Shown here: in pieces, positions 47,201-57,990 of the stretch
Numbering within the stretch: the first letter of the stretch is position 1
How the letters are laid out: the number at the start of each line of letters is the position of its first letter
Assembly: GCA_007844125.1 (NCBI GenBank)
Contig: CM017561.1
Coordinates: 58,487,215 to 58,551,214, forward strand
Source: Sinonovacula constricta
Taxonomy: Eukaryota; Mollusca; Bivalvia; Cardiida; Solecurtidae
Length of the DNA stretch: 64,000 bases
Reading direction: 5' to 3'
The notes under the pieces: generated by a model
Databases searched by the model: none
What the model saw: the letters and a program-made list of their open reading frames with translations, nothing else
Told to the model about the DNA's origin: nothing
Program-made: the position numbers and the translations under genes

Positions 47201-48335
47201 CGAGCTCATCTTTATCTAAAGTCATAGGTTCAGGACCCTCCTTCACACCAGACGTACCGGGCGCTATAAATATACATATGGAATACATATGACGATACTT
47301 GGACAAGTGTTAGAATTTTTGGTGCATAAAATTGACTATAGAATCAATTTGATTTCGAATATTTAAAGCATGGATTGCAGTGAATGTAATGTAAAAGTTT
47401 GAAATCATACTGTCCTTGAATCTTGAAAAGTTTAAACAAAATTAAAAGTTACAATTGTTGTCATCATTAACTATACATGTATAACTTAACATGTACTGAC
47501 TATTGTTTGTAGCTTTTTATGTTAAAAGCATGTTAAAGTAAACATACATGTACTAGGCTCGGTTGCATCGGTGCCTTTTTCAGACAGCCCAGTTTTTGGA
47601 CCTACGCTGAAGAAGCTGTCAATTCTCTTCTGTGCCATATTTCTTGCGTAATTAGAACCTGGAAGAATAAATTGTGGCTCCGTACATGTATGAAATCGGA
47701 ATACTTTTGACCTTTATGCGCTTCCGTAGATGAAAAAATGACGAGCGTTGTGTTTACCAGAAATGTTTTTTTCATAAAAATTCCATGTATCAATATAACT
47801 AATCTTCCAAGAAGGAACTATTTCAAAAATGCAGAGTAATACGACACATGCACCAGAATTTTTCACATTTGCATCATGAATTCACTGATTCAGGTTGGTT
47901 AGTTCAAAATGTTGTCAGTCTCGCTAGAATCGGTTCACAGACATGGTCAAACATGTCATTACTCAACAAACAGACCGAAACAAATAAACACTAGGCATAC
48001 ATAGTAACATTTTAGTTATAATTACCTCTTTTCTATCGCTGATTCTGCTGATGACTTCTTTAAGAACTCGATGTAAACATTTGTTTACATTTCGAAAATA
48101 CGGCGCGTGCAAACTTCCGACTTTGAAGAGCTGCAAAGGCCGACAACTTTTCAAAAAAATACTACGGTATGGTGTACGATTTAGGCTATATGATTTATAA
48201 AGTATTCAGTGTGGTAATTATCAGATCTGGCGAACGCGGCTGAATTTCAAACCACATTTCTTTTACTAAAATTTTTTTTTTGTCAAAATAATGTGGATTC
48301 AGCTGCGTACTCGCATATAGGCAGCTACGCGCCTG
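44292..48335 (-). mobile_element. Complete hAT element (4,044 bp) with 5-bp target duplication
   Basis: The termini are CAGGCGCGTAGCTAGCC and the complement of CAGGCGCGTAGCTGCC. GCAAG stands directly outside both (44287-44291; 48336-48340). Subterminal GAATGTGGATTCAAAATAAT-like words (44317) recur near the other end (48292). It holds one gene on the - strand. Most hAT elements make 8-bp duplications; a 5-bp one points to a divergent lineage. Confidence 0.9.
44512..47638 (-). pseudogene. hAT transposase (ZMYM-like, DUF4371 plus C-terminal dimerisation domain), one in-frame stop
   Basis: Exons in transcript order: 47554-47638, 47068-47263, 44512-46546. Donors GTACAT and GTAAAC, acceptors TATAG and TTTCAG; phases match (1 and 2), giving 771 codons. 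The start MAQKRIDSFFSV is the usual N-terminus of this group. A TTF-type zinc finger follows (C-x2-C in YCAPC near residues 125-128, later HH). The DUF4371/RNase-H-like core has LADEATD (D295), where the first catalytic Asp is expected, and GQGYEGASNMSG, in which the family's second Asp is Glu (E362). The C-terminal hAT dimerisation domain has STATAERQFS (E715) and LALLHAYR. At codon 387, between PQAM and VHCKAHSLNL, TAA (45667-45669) stands where relatives have Tyr. Otherwise the frame is intact, so inactivation is recent, or the stop is read through or is a sequencing error. Such transposases bind the TIRs and cut and paste the element. Confidence 0.9.
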
Positions 48336-48340
48336 GCAAG

Positions 48341-48590
48341 GTCATCTCTTGCTGTCTGTCCGCGGGGTTTTTAAAGATTAATACCAAGTAGTGGCAGTTT
48401 CATCTCTACGTAGGATCTTTGTTGTAGTAAAGGTTGTGATTGAGAGCGATAACGGATACAATCCTATAATGACTGCCATCCGTTAACAAATCCGTCACAC
48501 ACCGATCTTTCGCAGCTTCAGTGGCCATATCATTTAGGACGATCAAGTTACTCAATCGGTGATCCAAATATCCGGATTTGCACCTGCTGA
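48341..48590 (-). pseudogene. Relic of A32-like packaging ATPase (Maverick/Polinton type), copy 1
   Basis: The - strand from 48590 shows LSNLIVLNDM (hydrophobic strand plus acidic residue, Walker-B-like), the segment TDGSHYRIVSVIAL and then NCHYLVL and DRQQEMTL, the order found in FtsK/HerA-type packaging ATPases of Maverick elements and related viruses. Stops TAG (48406-48408) and TGA (48400-48402) break it and the hAT element cuts it at 48340. No Walker A (P-loop) is found upstream; the triplet array occupies that place. Inactive remnant; family assignment is from motif order only. Confidence 0.55.
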
Positions 48591-49409
48591 AGTTGTCGCT
48601 ACTGGGGATGCAGTTGGAGTTGTTGCTGCTGGGTTGCTGCTGGAGTTATCACTGCTGGGGTTGCTGCTGCTGCGGTTGCTGCTGGGGTTGTTGCTGCTGT
48701 GATTGCTGCTGCTGTGGATGCAGCTGGAGTTGTTGCTGCTGTGGTTGTTGCTGCTGTGGTTGCTGCTGGAGTTGATGCTGATGGGGTTGCTGCTGGAGTT
48801 GTCGCTGCTGGGGTTGCTGCTGGATTTGCTGCTGGAGTTGTTGCTGCTGGGGTTGCTGCTGCTGGGGTTGCTGGTTGAGTTGTTGCTGCTGGGGTTGCTG
48901 GTTGAGTTGTTGCTGCTGGGGTTGATGCTGCTGGGGTTGCTGGTTGAGTTGTTGCTGCTGGGGTTGCTGGTTGAATTGTTGCTGCTAGGGTTGCTGCTGC
49001 TGGGGTTGCTGGTTGAGTTGTTGCTGCTGGGGTTGCTGGTTGAGTTTTTGCTGCTGGGGTTGTTGCTGCTGGGGTTGTTGCTGCTGGGGTTGTTGCTGCT
49101 GCGGATGCAGTTGAAGTTGTTGCTGCTGGGTTGCTGCTGGAGTTATCACTGCTGGGGTTGCTGCTGCTGCGGTTGCTGCTGGAGTTGTTGCTGCTGGGGT
49201 TGCTGCTGCTGGGGATGCAGCTGGAGTTGTTGCTGCTGTGGTTGTTGCTGCTGGGGATGCAGTTAGAGTTGTTGCTGCTGGGTTGCTGCTGGAGTTATCA
49301 CTGCTGGGGTTGCTGCTGCTGCGGTTGCTGCTGGAGTTGTTGCTGATGGGGTTGCTGCTGCTGGAGTTGTTGCTGATGGGGTTGATGCTGATGGGGTTGC
49401 TGCTGCTGG
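48591..49409. repeat. GCT/GTT/GGG triplet array, copy 1
   Basis: Built of GTTGCTGCTGGG and GTTGCTGGTTGA words. It is open in many frames, giving Gln-, Ser/Asn- or Leu-rich peptides. It continues the - strand reading of the ATPase relic, but the frame is not conserved. Confidence 0.9.
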
Positions 49410-49563
49410 TGATTGAGCGCGATAACGGATACAATCCTATAATGACTGCCATCCGTTAACAAATCCGTCACACACCGATCTTTCGCAGCTTCAGTGGCCA
49501 TATCATTTAGGACGATCAAGTTACTCAATCGGTGATCCAAATATCCGGATTTGCACCTGCTGA
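49410..49563 (-). pseudogene. Relic of A32-like packaging ATPase, copy 2
   Basis: Same segment as copy 1 (Walker-B-like strand and the GSHY block). Its downstream part is missing: right after ALNH the frame runs into CAG repeats. It is preceded by CIPSSDNFSRCKSGYLDHR, showing that the array joins the relic in frame at this side. Confidence 0.5.
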
Positions 49564-50478
49564 AGTTGTCGCTACTGGGGATGCAGTTGGAGTTGTTGCT
49601 GCTGGAGTTATCACTGCTGGGGTTGCTGCTGCTGCGGTTGCTGCTGGGGTTGTTGCTGCTGTGATTGCTGCTGCTGGGGATGCAGCTGGAGTTGTTGCTG
49701 CTGTGGTTGTTGCTGCTGTGGTTGCTGCTGGAGTTGATGCTGATGGGGTTGCTGCTGGAGTTGTCGCTGCTGGGGTTGCTGCTGCTGGGGTTGCTGGTTG
49801 AGTTGTTGCTGCTGGGGTTGCTGCTGCTCGGGTTGCTGGTTGAGTTGTTGCTGCTGGGGTTGCTGGTTGAGTTGTTGCTGCTGGTGTTGATGCTGCTGGG
49901 GTTGCTGGTTGAGTTGTTGCTGCTGGGGTTGCTGGTTGAATTGTTGCTGCTAGGGTTGCTGCTGCTGGGATTGCTGGTTGAGTTGTTGCTGCTGGGGTTG
50001 CTGGTTGAGTTTTTGCTGCTGGGGTTGTTGCTGCTGGGGTTGTTGCTGCTGGGGATGCAGTTGAAGTTGTTGCTGCTGGGTTGCTGCTGGAGTTATCACT
50101 GCTGGGGTTGCTGCTGCTGCGGTTGCTGCTGGAGTTGTTGCTGCTGGGGTTGCTGCTGCTGGGGATGCAGCTGGAGTTGATGCTGCTGTGGTTGTTTCTG
50201 CTGGGGATGCAGTTAGAGTTGTTGCTGCTGGGTTGCTTCTGGAGTTATCACTGCTGGGGTTGCTGCTGCTGCGGTTGCTGCTGCTGTGGTTGCTGCTGGA
50301 GTTGTTGCTGATGGGGTTGCTGCTGCTGGGGTTGCTGCTGAAGTTGATGCTGATGGGGTTGCTGCTGGAGTTGTCGCTGCTGAGGTTGCTGCTGGGGTTG
50401 CTGGTTGAGTTGTTGCTGCTGGGGTTGCTGGTTGAGTTGTTGCTGCTGGGGTTGCTGCTGCTGGGGATGCAGCTGCTG
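49564..50478. repeat. GCT/GTT triplet array, copy 2
   Basis: Same words as copy 1 with small differences. It ends in GCAGCTGCTGCTACTTTCC, which joins the zinc-finger remnant on the - strand. Confidence 0.9.
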
Positions 50479-50479
50479 C

Positions 50480-50547
50480 TACTTTCCATGTGTCGTTTCA
50501 AATCATGAACCATGGCATATATTTTGTCGCAAGTTTGCCAGATGCAT
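50480..50547 (-). pseudogene. C2H2 finger remnant upstream of the triplet array
   Basis: The - strand reads KCIWQTCDKIYAMVHDLKRH, C-x4-C-x12-H, followed by MESSSSC where the second His is expected; the serines are the start of the triplet array. The finger is cut on its other side by a TTAA element. A finger N-terminal to the ATPase fold is plausible for this relic, so both may be one ancestral gene. Confidence 0.45.
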
Positions 50548-50551
50548 TTAA

Positions 50552-51023
50552 TGATGGTATCCGACAGTTTGCGTATATCAAATATATGTAACAATAGCTA
50601 ACTTATTTTAAGAGTATTTGTACATAATTTCTGCAGAAAAAATACTTTAGTCTAAGCTAAAGCGAATTTTAACAGTATCTTAATTCCAAGCAAAACTCGT
50701 TAATCCAAACACATAAATCGTACATTGTTTTAAAATCTTTAAATAAGAACGATTGGGATTCTTGCTAAAAATAGACATCAACGTCAGAGGGGATAACCAG
50801 GAAGGGCTCAAATATAAGTGGCCAGGTGGTTTTCTTAAAATAACTAACTGTGCAGCTTGGCTTAGACAGAAACACAATGTTGTAATGACGATTTTGTGTC
50901 TTGTTTCACTTTTCACATAGGTGTAGGCATTACTCAACAGCATTTCGCGGGATCTGTTCAGGTAAAATTAATTTATTAAGTTGTTTAAGAAAAATAGTTT
51001 TGGTCAAAACAGTCAAATACCAC
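50552..51023 (+). mobile_element. TTAA-type TIR element, both ends visible
   Basis: TTAA at 50548-50551 and 51024-51027 flank it. Termini TGATGGTATCCGACAGTTT and AAACAGTCAAATACCAC are worn inverted repeats. The inside has GCTAAAAATAGACATCAACG, shared with 51180 and, reversed, with 4555 and 11650. It interrupts the zinc-finger remnant. No coding capacity. Confidence 0.75.
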
Positions 51024-51049
51024 TTAATTTACCACTGCTCTGGGAAATA

Positions 51050-51464
51050 AGGGAATAATTTCTGCATACACTCATACTTTTTGAACACCGACTTTTTTTG
51101 TTAGATAGTAATTCGTTATTAATACACTCTAAACGTTCAATCATTCCAAATCTACAATGAATAATCTTAATAGCGATCACTGCTAAAAATAGACATCAAC
51201 GCCAGAGCGAATTACCCGGATGACGATATTATTAAACTCAAAAATGAGTTGTCACTTGGTTTTCTTAGTTAAAAATAGCTATTTCTGCAGCGTGGCTCAG
51301 ATTGGAAATACCTGTTTGCATTGAGAAATTGAGCTTGTTTCTTTCACTGTTCACTCTGATCTATGACTTCAATGAGCAGCTTTTTGCATGAACCTTTCAG
51401 GTAACAATGACTTATTTGGTTATTTGAGAAAGAATACTTGGATCAAAACTGTCGGATACCACCT
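51050..51464 (+). mobile_element. TTAA-type TIR element, left end lost
   Basis: The right end AAACTGTCGGATACCACCT is perfect and is followed by TTAA (51465-51468). It lies 27 bp or less from the previous copy, and is in opposite orientation to the copy at 4372. Confidence 0.7.
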
Positions 51465-51649
51465 TTAATGTAAGTATCTGATATCTTTGTTGTTAGCCGC
51501 GCGAGTGTAAATTTTACCTGCTATTAACTTCCTTGCAACTGCTCCTTTGTATTTGACTGCAGAGAGCATTCGTCGGTCTGAACATTTTTTTGGTCACTGC
51601 GATTGTAAACTGTTTGGATTGACTTACCAGTGAAGTGAATTTGCTAATA

Positions 51650-51960
51650 CAGGTAAGTTTTAAACACGAGTATTTTTGTGATAATAAACATTTTAGAAAA
51701 TTTGATCAAACAAAGAGGTACTAAGTCTCTACAAAGTTTTTCGAAATAAGTATGTGTGTATTAATAAGCATTTAGTAGGATTTATACTACAAAAAAGTGA
51801 GTGTCTACAGAGTACTTTGTGGAACGAAACGGGTAAGTTTTAAACAGGAATATGCGTGAGTTAATAAGCATGTTAGTAGCTCGGTATGTATAAACAATAA
51901 AATACTGAGTCAACAAAGTTTTACTTAGAAGGAAACAGACTGACAAAGCAGCGTCTATGT
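51650..51960 (+). repeat. Three diverged copies of an about 88-bp unit
   Basis: GTAAGTTTTAAACACGAGTAT, AATAAGTATGTGTGTATTAATAAGCATTT and GTAAGTTTTAAACAGGAATATGCGTG open the copies at about 51653, 51744 and 51829; each carries AATAAGCAT and ACTxxGTCTACAAAG blocks. Confidence 0.65.
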
Positions 51961-52384
51961 GTTATATGCTTAAATGGGACAATAAAAAAGGCCACTGATG
52001 AACGTTGAATAATAATGTCTATGTGTTTAAATTCGTCCTAATTATGCAATGTTAATATAATTATATTCTTGTCACATAAATGCCATAGTGTTATAAGATG
52101 TATATGTCAGTATACTCATTATCTCTGTCCCTCTTATCCCCTTGAACACCCACACCCTCAAAACCATAGACGCCCGCCCACACGCACCCTCCCGCCCGTA
52201 GGCACGCACACACATGCACGTGTACACAATCACACGAATTCAATTAATCTGTCTCTGTCTAATTAATATGTGTTATCCCCCACAGCAGCGTCTACCTATA
52301 TTTGCCAATTATTGTTTTTCTCCGTTCTGCACAACTCGTATACCTGGATTAATAATGACTCGTTCTGTTCTGTTGCTGTGTTGT

Positions 52385-52520
<136 letters not shown>

Positions 52521-52710
52521 CAGTTCCGACTTGCGCTGGGTTTGTTGTGCCTTAAATGGATTAAAGAGTGGAAAACCATTACATCGCTCTCGATTCTACA
52601 ACACACTCATTTTAAACCAGCCTGATCACGTGTAATCATATTGTTAGAGGTGATATTTTAATCCATTATTTCATGTTAAAGGTTAAGGAAACTTTTTAGG
52701 GGAAGGGGAG

Positions 52711-52916
<206 letters not shown>

Positions 52917-53210
52917 GGGGGGAGGGGGCGGTAATGTAAAATTGCACACTTGACATAGTACAAAATAGTACTTTCAGGTAAATCAGCGATACTTAACACT
53001 GAAAATTCGAGTCCGAAAACTGTCTCAGTCAGTTTCACGTTTGGCACATGCCATATTCAACCAAACTGCCTGCATTTCACTTAAATTATTAAGTCAATTT
53101 TGAACCAATTAGCGGATTATTAATGGCTGACGTAACTCGTTTACATGACGTGTATATTAGCGCATGCGCTTTTCGGAATGATACTAAATTATTGATCTAA
53201 TGCGGCTAAA

Positions 53211-53300
53211 ATGGTTGAAAAACGTCGTGACGCTTTAGAGTCTCCCAACCACAAGACACCGCAATCCAGAAAGTGTGTCCAGATAAAATCTAGAGATTAA
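53211..53300 (+). CDS. Very short ORF behind a promoter-like segment, speculative
   Basis: MVEKRRDALESPNHKTPQ, 29 codons, basic, after a CGCATGCGC-containing stretch. It could be a first coding exon, but no next exon was found. Confidence 0.12.
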   Translation: MVEKRRDALESPNHKTPQSRKCVQIKSRD

Positions 53301-54655
53301 AGTCATTTCTTAAAAATTGTATTATTCATTTCGTTTACCAAACTTTTGCCTTTTTAACAAAACCCTAAAATTCAAACGTGATCAACCGTGACCAGGTTAT
53401 TATTATAGCGACCGGTTCTTCAAGGCTCATTTGCAGCGCGCGTTTGTTTCTTTCCGGATTTTCTTTTTAGGTCTCCATACTTGTTTTTTGTTTCGACTTG
53501 TCTGGACTGTTATTTTTGTTACAGTTTAATCTAGGTTAATTCTGATTCTGAATTTCATAGAATGCCAGAGCGTGGTAATAGATATTATTTAAGATTCGAT
53601 GAGGTAGATGTACAACGTTCTAAAGGGAGATAGAATTTTATTTGACAGAAATCAAAAAGTCACTAAGGATACAGATAGAGATAACTATTGCACATAGAAA
53701 TTCCGTAAATGCATTCAGGAAAATAATTTGTATCTCGGACATATACATTCATCTGCGATATACTATATTTGGTGTGAATTTAAAACGCGCATATAGGTGG
53801 CATATTTGTCATTGGTTTTGTTTTCTATTTTTAATACATCGCAGCATCAAAATATTGTCATTATCAGTCAGTTAATTTAGTTGATCGAACCCTATGACAA
53901 ATGTCTTGATAGAACCCCTGAAACAGCTGTACCAAATTACAAAAGATAAATTAAGATAATTCACAAAGCCGTGTTTATTCGCGTGACAGTAAGCCTCTTT
54001 AAAATCAGTGTTAAATACAGATGTCTAATAATTTGATGTATAATTTATGCATAGCGGTGGTACACAAGTCTGTGCTTAATTTTTATGCCTGTGTGTGTGT
54101 ACAACACTATCAATCAAAGTCAGGTATAGCGGATCTACGAGAAATATCGCACGACATAAATGCATTAATGCTTTATCATTGTGACATCATTACCCATAAA
54201 AAGCTTAAATATACATATTTCCTCTTGCATAATATGTCATTGTGACATCATTACCCATAAAAAGCTTAAATATACATATTTACTCTTGCTGAAGCACATA
54301 AGGTAGTGACCTAATTTAGTACGAAGAGTAACGAGGTAAACACATTCCAGATTGCTCGACTAATTCCGGAATTTTATTAAATTGCAGAGCTGTCATGACT
54401 AACTAAATCCCAGTCTTACATGCAGTAGTTGCAAACTATTCGACATTTCCTATCTATTAATTATAATAAAAATGTACGTCTATTTTTTGTTAATTTAAAT
54501 AGGTGTAACTGATACTAAAAATACAGTTTTTGCTATAAAGTAGGTGAATACTACATTTTAAAAGCGCGGACCTTACAGTACCATGTAGTACACTTTGCCT
54601 TATGATTTAAGCTAAACACTTTTCGTTTTACCGCAAAACAGTCAATGAACGAGCT
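53301..54655. other. No gene recognised
   Basis: AT-rich. One perfect-looking 60-bp duplication (TCATTGTGACATCATTACCC through AAATATACATATTT, at about 54176 and 54238) is the only structure seen. Confidence 0.4.
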
Positions 54656-54663
54656 TTGAGCTA

Positions 54664-55034
54664 AAATGATATCCACCAGTACCGATAGCAATGATATCCA
54701 CTATACCGATCGCAATGATATTCCACCATACCCATCGAAATGATATTAACCATACCCATAGCAATGATATCCAACATACCCATCACAATGATATCCTCCA
54801 TACCCAATCGCAATGATATCCACCATACCCATAGCAATGATATCCACCATACTCATCGCAATGATATCCACCATACACATCACCATACCCATAGCAATGA
54901 TAACCACCATACACATCGAAATGATATCATCCATATCCAATCGCAATGATATCCACCATACCCATCGCAATGATATCAACTATGCTCATCGCAACGATAT
55001 CCACCATATCCATCGCAATGATATCCACCATTGA
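54664..55034. repeat. 24-bp minisatellite, about 15 copies
   Basis: Unit ATGATATCCACCATACCCATCGCA with variants. It gives MISTIPIA octapeptide ORFs on one strand and MVDIIAMG on the other; neither is taken as a gene. Confidence 0.93.
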
Positions 55035-55179
55035 CCTTTTCGAAATTCCAGACCGAGGTCCGGAAATAAGTAGGTCAGGGGGTTGCGCGCGCATACTGAG
55101 TCTTATACGACAGCTGATTCTACATGTAAAACACATTTCCCGTAATTTTTCGACAACATACACTTGAAATAGAAGGGCT

Positions 55180-56123
55180 ATGCCTAAGAAACGGAAGAAA
55201 TCTGATGATGCAGAGAACTTCACTTGTAAGTAGTTGTGTTGTATCCATTTAAAAAAAAATAACTCTCTTGTAAATTGCGCACGATTTGGGTGCAGCCAAA
55301 ATGACATGACTGACCTGACGACGATTACAGTTTGAATTGAACGCATGTTATGAACTTATTTCTTACTCTCGCAATGGCGAGACATTGATTTAGAAAACAA
55401 GTGTTATCATCTAATGGAAGTTAGCTGTAATACAAAGCTGACAATGTTGTTAAAGCAAACCATCCTTAAAGAAAATAAACAAATTAACTACACCCAGCAG
55501 TAAATTACCACTTGTGGTCCAATCCGGTAGAAAGACAACAGTAGAGGCTCGAATTTTTTAAAATTCGTTCACTAATGTAAAGAAATTTGTAGATCTTTGC
55601 AGTCATATATATTACAAGTTATCCAGGCTTCCCCTTTACTCCATATATACATGTTTTATTGCACTATGCGACCGGCATAGATCCAGATCTGCTGACACGT
55701 TGGTGCTGTCTGATCTTGATCTATACTGGTAGCATCTTGTACAGAAATAATCTAATGGATCAAAAGCAAATGGGTGTTCCGGCTAATCTGGTTCTACACT
55801 GACCACACACGCGACAAAACCCATACATACGGGGTAAAGGGTTATTATAAGTAATTAAATTTTTGGTCACCCCAACCAGACATTAAATGTTTGTATACAG
55901 TGACAGTTTAACAGTTGTTGTTTACATTTAATGATATATTTTCATTTTATATTTATACAGATACGCCTTCCATTGTCATACAGGGAAACCAATGCAGATG
56001 ACAAATGAGGACCTGAATACTGTACTAAGACATATTGGCCTGTCAATCAAAGGAAAGAGGAATCATAAAGTAACATGGCTAGCAAATCAACTTGGAGTCC
56101 CTACAACACAAAGTATTCAGTGA
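55180..56123 (+). CDS. Small gene with nuclear localisation signal and SAP-like C-terminus
   Basis: First exon 55180-55225: MPKKRKKSDDAENFT, an SV40-type basic nuclear signal right at the start, followed by a perfect GTAAGT donor. Last exon 55961-56123: TTTATACAG acceptor, then an open frame (A-TAC-GCC) of 53 codons to TGA. It contains MTNEDLNTVLRHIGL and KGKRNHKVTWLANQLG, the helix-loop-helix spacing of a SAP-type DNA-binding motif. AATAAA at 56179-56184 follows 56 bp after the stop. The first exon leaves one base and the last needs two, so either an internal exon (length 1 mod 3) lies in 55226-55960 or one boundary is wrong; joined directly the frame stops early. The family is not recognised. 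Confidence 0.5.
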
Positions 56124-56184
56124 TCCATTTTTACAGATATTAATGGACATAACATATACAAGTGAATGATGGATTTGAATAAAA

Positions 56185-57275
56185 ATGATGTTTTGAATTT
56201 CATCCGTGTAAAATACAGTCGAAATAGATTACAAGTTGTGTAATCAATTAATTTTGAACTATTTTGATTTTGATTTATATATGTAATTGCTCCTCTAGTA
56301 CATAAATATATATATTGAATCTAATTATTTATAAACAAAAAACAATAACAAAGTTTGTGCTGGCAGGAAACAATAATTTTGTTAATTTTATCTCTGCAAA
56401 ATTACCAGATCCCTTAGCCTTCCTAATATATTGTGAACTTTTATTTTCTATGTAGATTGATCTTGAAATATACAAGAGAAAAATATTGGCACAAATAAAA
56501 TTTGCAATCATTTTTACTTTGTCATTGTGTTGTGAGACAGTAATCGAGTCATCCTGTTCCGTATTTCTAAGCAGTATCAGAAATTACAGTGAGACCTTTT
56601 TCTAAGCTAACAAGTGGAAGATTAGGTCGAGCTGTGTGCAGTCTTCCAGTGTACCAGACTGCAAATCAGAATACATGTTTGTGATTTAACATAAACATTA
56701 TTTGTGTTGCATAATTTTGCATGCAGACAGACTCCAGCTCCAATGTTCTCTAGTATGTGTCCCTGGAGTTTTTTTAGTCAACCACAAATTATCAGATTAC
56801 TAAAGGAATATATAAATATAAACATTTTTTTCTTCTTCAACAACAAACAGAATTTTTATTAGAGAATTTCATGTAAACAATTCACTTTATTTAAAATCAA
56901 AATAACCCTAACAAAAGAGGGCCTTCTGGTTGGTTTTTGCCTGTTGGTTGGGGTGGGGGTGCTAATCAAAAAAAGATTAGCTTACCAGGCATAGTTTTTA
57001 TGTTTTCTTTTGATTGTCATCTTGAGACCTTTCTTACTACTAGTCTATGGGAAGATATACTTGGTACTTTAAAGCATTTTTTCCTTTTTCCTTGACGTGG
57101 GGGGTGGGTGGGTGGTGGGGGTTGTGTGTGTCGGGGGGGGGGGGGGGGGTATTGTTAGTAATCTTGTAAAATTTGCATAGTTACAACCTTCAGCACAGCA
57201 GAAATCTGGACAAAAAAGAGAGTAAAAATCATTTTAAACATATAAATATAAGTTCTGATGATTGTGTGCATCATT
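56185..57275. other. No gene recognised
   Basis: AT-rich apart from a GGGTGGGTGGTGGGGG stretch and a run of about 18 G at 57133-57150. Confidence 0.4.
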
Positions 57276-57521
57276 TTAATTCACTTTGTCCCTCTTTTTG
57301 TGTGTGAAGAAGAAACGAAAGTAAGTCAGCTGTTCATTGAACAAACGTATTTGAACCACCGGCAATAAATCGGACCCATAAAACTTACAGGTAATTGCGT
57401 GATCATTCAAGGGGTCTAACCTTAAGTAAGAAGATCGGTGCAATAAGTCGTCCATCTCAGGAAGAGTGGTGTCAATGGCGAGACAAACAATGCGTAACGT
57501 TTTTTGGTGAAAGTCGACCAC
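57276..57521 (-). CDS. 81-codon ORF, possible terminal exon
   Basis: A CTGAATTAG acceptor is followed by VDFHQKTLRIVCLAIDTTL and PEMDDLLHRSSYLRLDPL, then ordinary sequence to TAA. The central peptide is repeated, at lower similarity, on the + strand at 57895-57960 (PEMADLKHRFSYFRLDPL). Similarity of the two at protein level suggests real coding origin. The family is unknown. Confidence 0.3.
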   Translation of the reverse strand: MVDFHQKTLRIVCLAIDTTLPEMDDLLHRSSYLRLDPLNDHAITCKFYGSDLLPVVQIRLFNEQLTYFRFFFTHKKRDKVN

Positions 57522-57628
57522 TAATTCAGTAAATCAAGTACATTTTCTTGTATTTTATGTATTGCATATGAGATAACCACCTAGCCGCTAGTTTAAGACA
57601 CCTGCACCCGGTTTGTTTTTGTAAGTCC

Positions 57629-57894
57629 ATGCAGTCGTTGGAGCGTGAAAGAAGGGATATTGACACTGGGGTCCAAACTCTGCAATGTTTGCCGACTGAT
57701 ATTTGGAGCTTGCGAGATTTAAATTTAGCTTTGCTGTGTTTGCGGGATACAGTATACATGTACATCATTTTAAATTTAAGAGCGTTTGTGCTAATAGGAG
57801 CTCCTATGTTCATTTTTTTACATTTATTTACATGAAGAACTTACTTTACTGAATAAAAAGTTGTCTTTCACCAAAAAAAAAAAAAAAAAAAAAA
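57629..57894 (+). pseudogene. Retrocopy-like sequence ending in poly(A)
   Basis: AATAAA at 57852-57857 is followed 15 bp later by 22 A (57873-57894), the signature of a reverse-transcribed mRNA. A 68-codon ORF (MQSLERERRDIDTGVQTLQ) with a hydrophobic end precedes it. The 5' edge and a target duplication were not found. Confidence 0.4.
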
Positions 57895-57990
57895 TGTTTG
57901 TCCCTGAAATGGCCGACTTAAAGCATCGATTTTCTTACTTTAGGTTAGACCCCTTGTCTTTGCGGTCTAGTAGTATGGGTAAAAAAAACT
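57895..57990 (+). pseudogene. Short homologue of the ORF at 57276-57521, inverted
   Basis: It reads VPEMADLKHRFSYFRLDPLS and soon stops. At DNA level CGACTTA, TTCTTACTT and AGGTTAGACCCCTTG are shared with the reverse strand at 57405-57450. Confidence 0.35.

Larger units (their letters stand above)
48437..50470. repeat. Tandem duplication, about 973-bp period, of ATPase segment plus triplet array
   Basis: The non-repetitive 150 bp with CCATCCGTTAACAAATCCG and CACACCGATCTTTCGCAG occurs at 48440-48590 and 49413-49563 (GATCAAGTTACTC at 48541 and 49514, 973 apart). The following GCT/GTT arrays match variant for variant (GGTTGAATTGTTGCTGCTAGGG in both). Confidence 0.93.

Noticed and set aside
48578..50508. 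Leu-, Cys- and Ala-rich plus-strand ORFs
   Set aside because: They are by-products of the GCT/GTT array; the only non-repetitive coding signal is on the minus strand.
54740..55346. MISTIPIA and MVDIIAMG octapeptide ORFs
   Set aside because: The 24-bp minisatellite reads open on both strands; no start or splice evidence.
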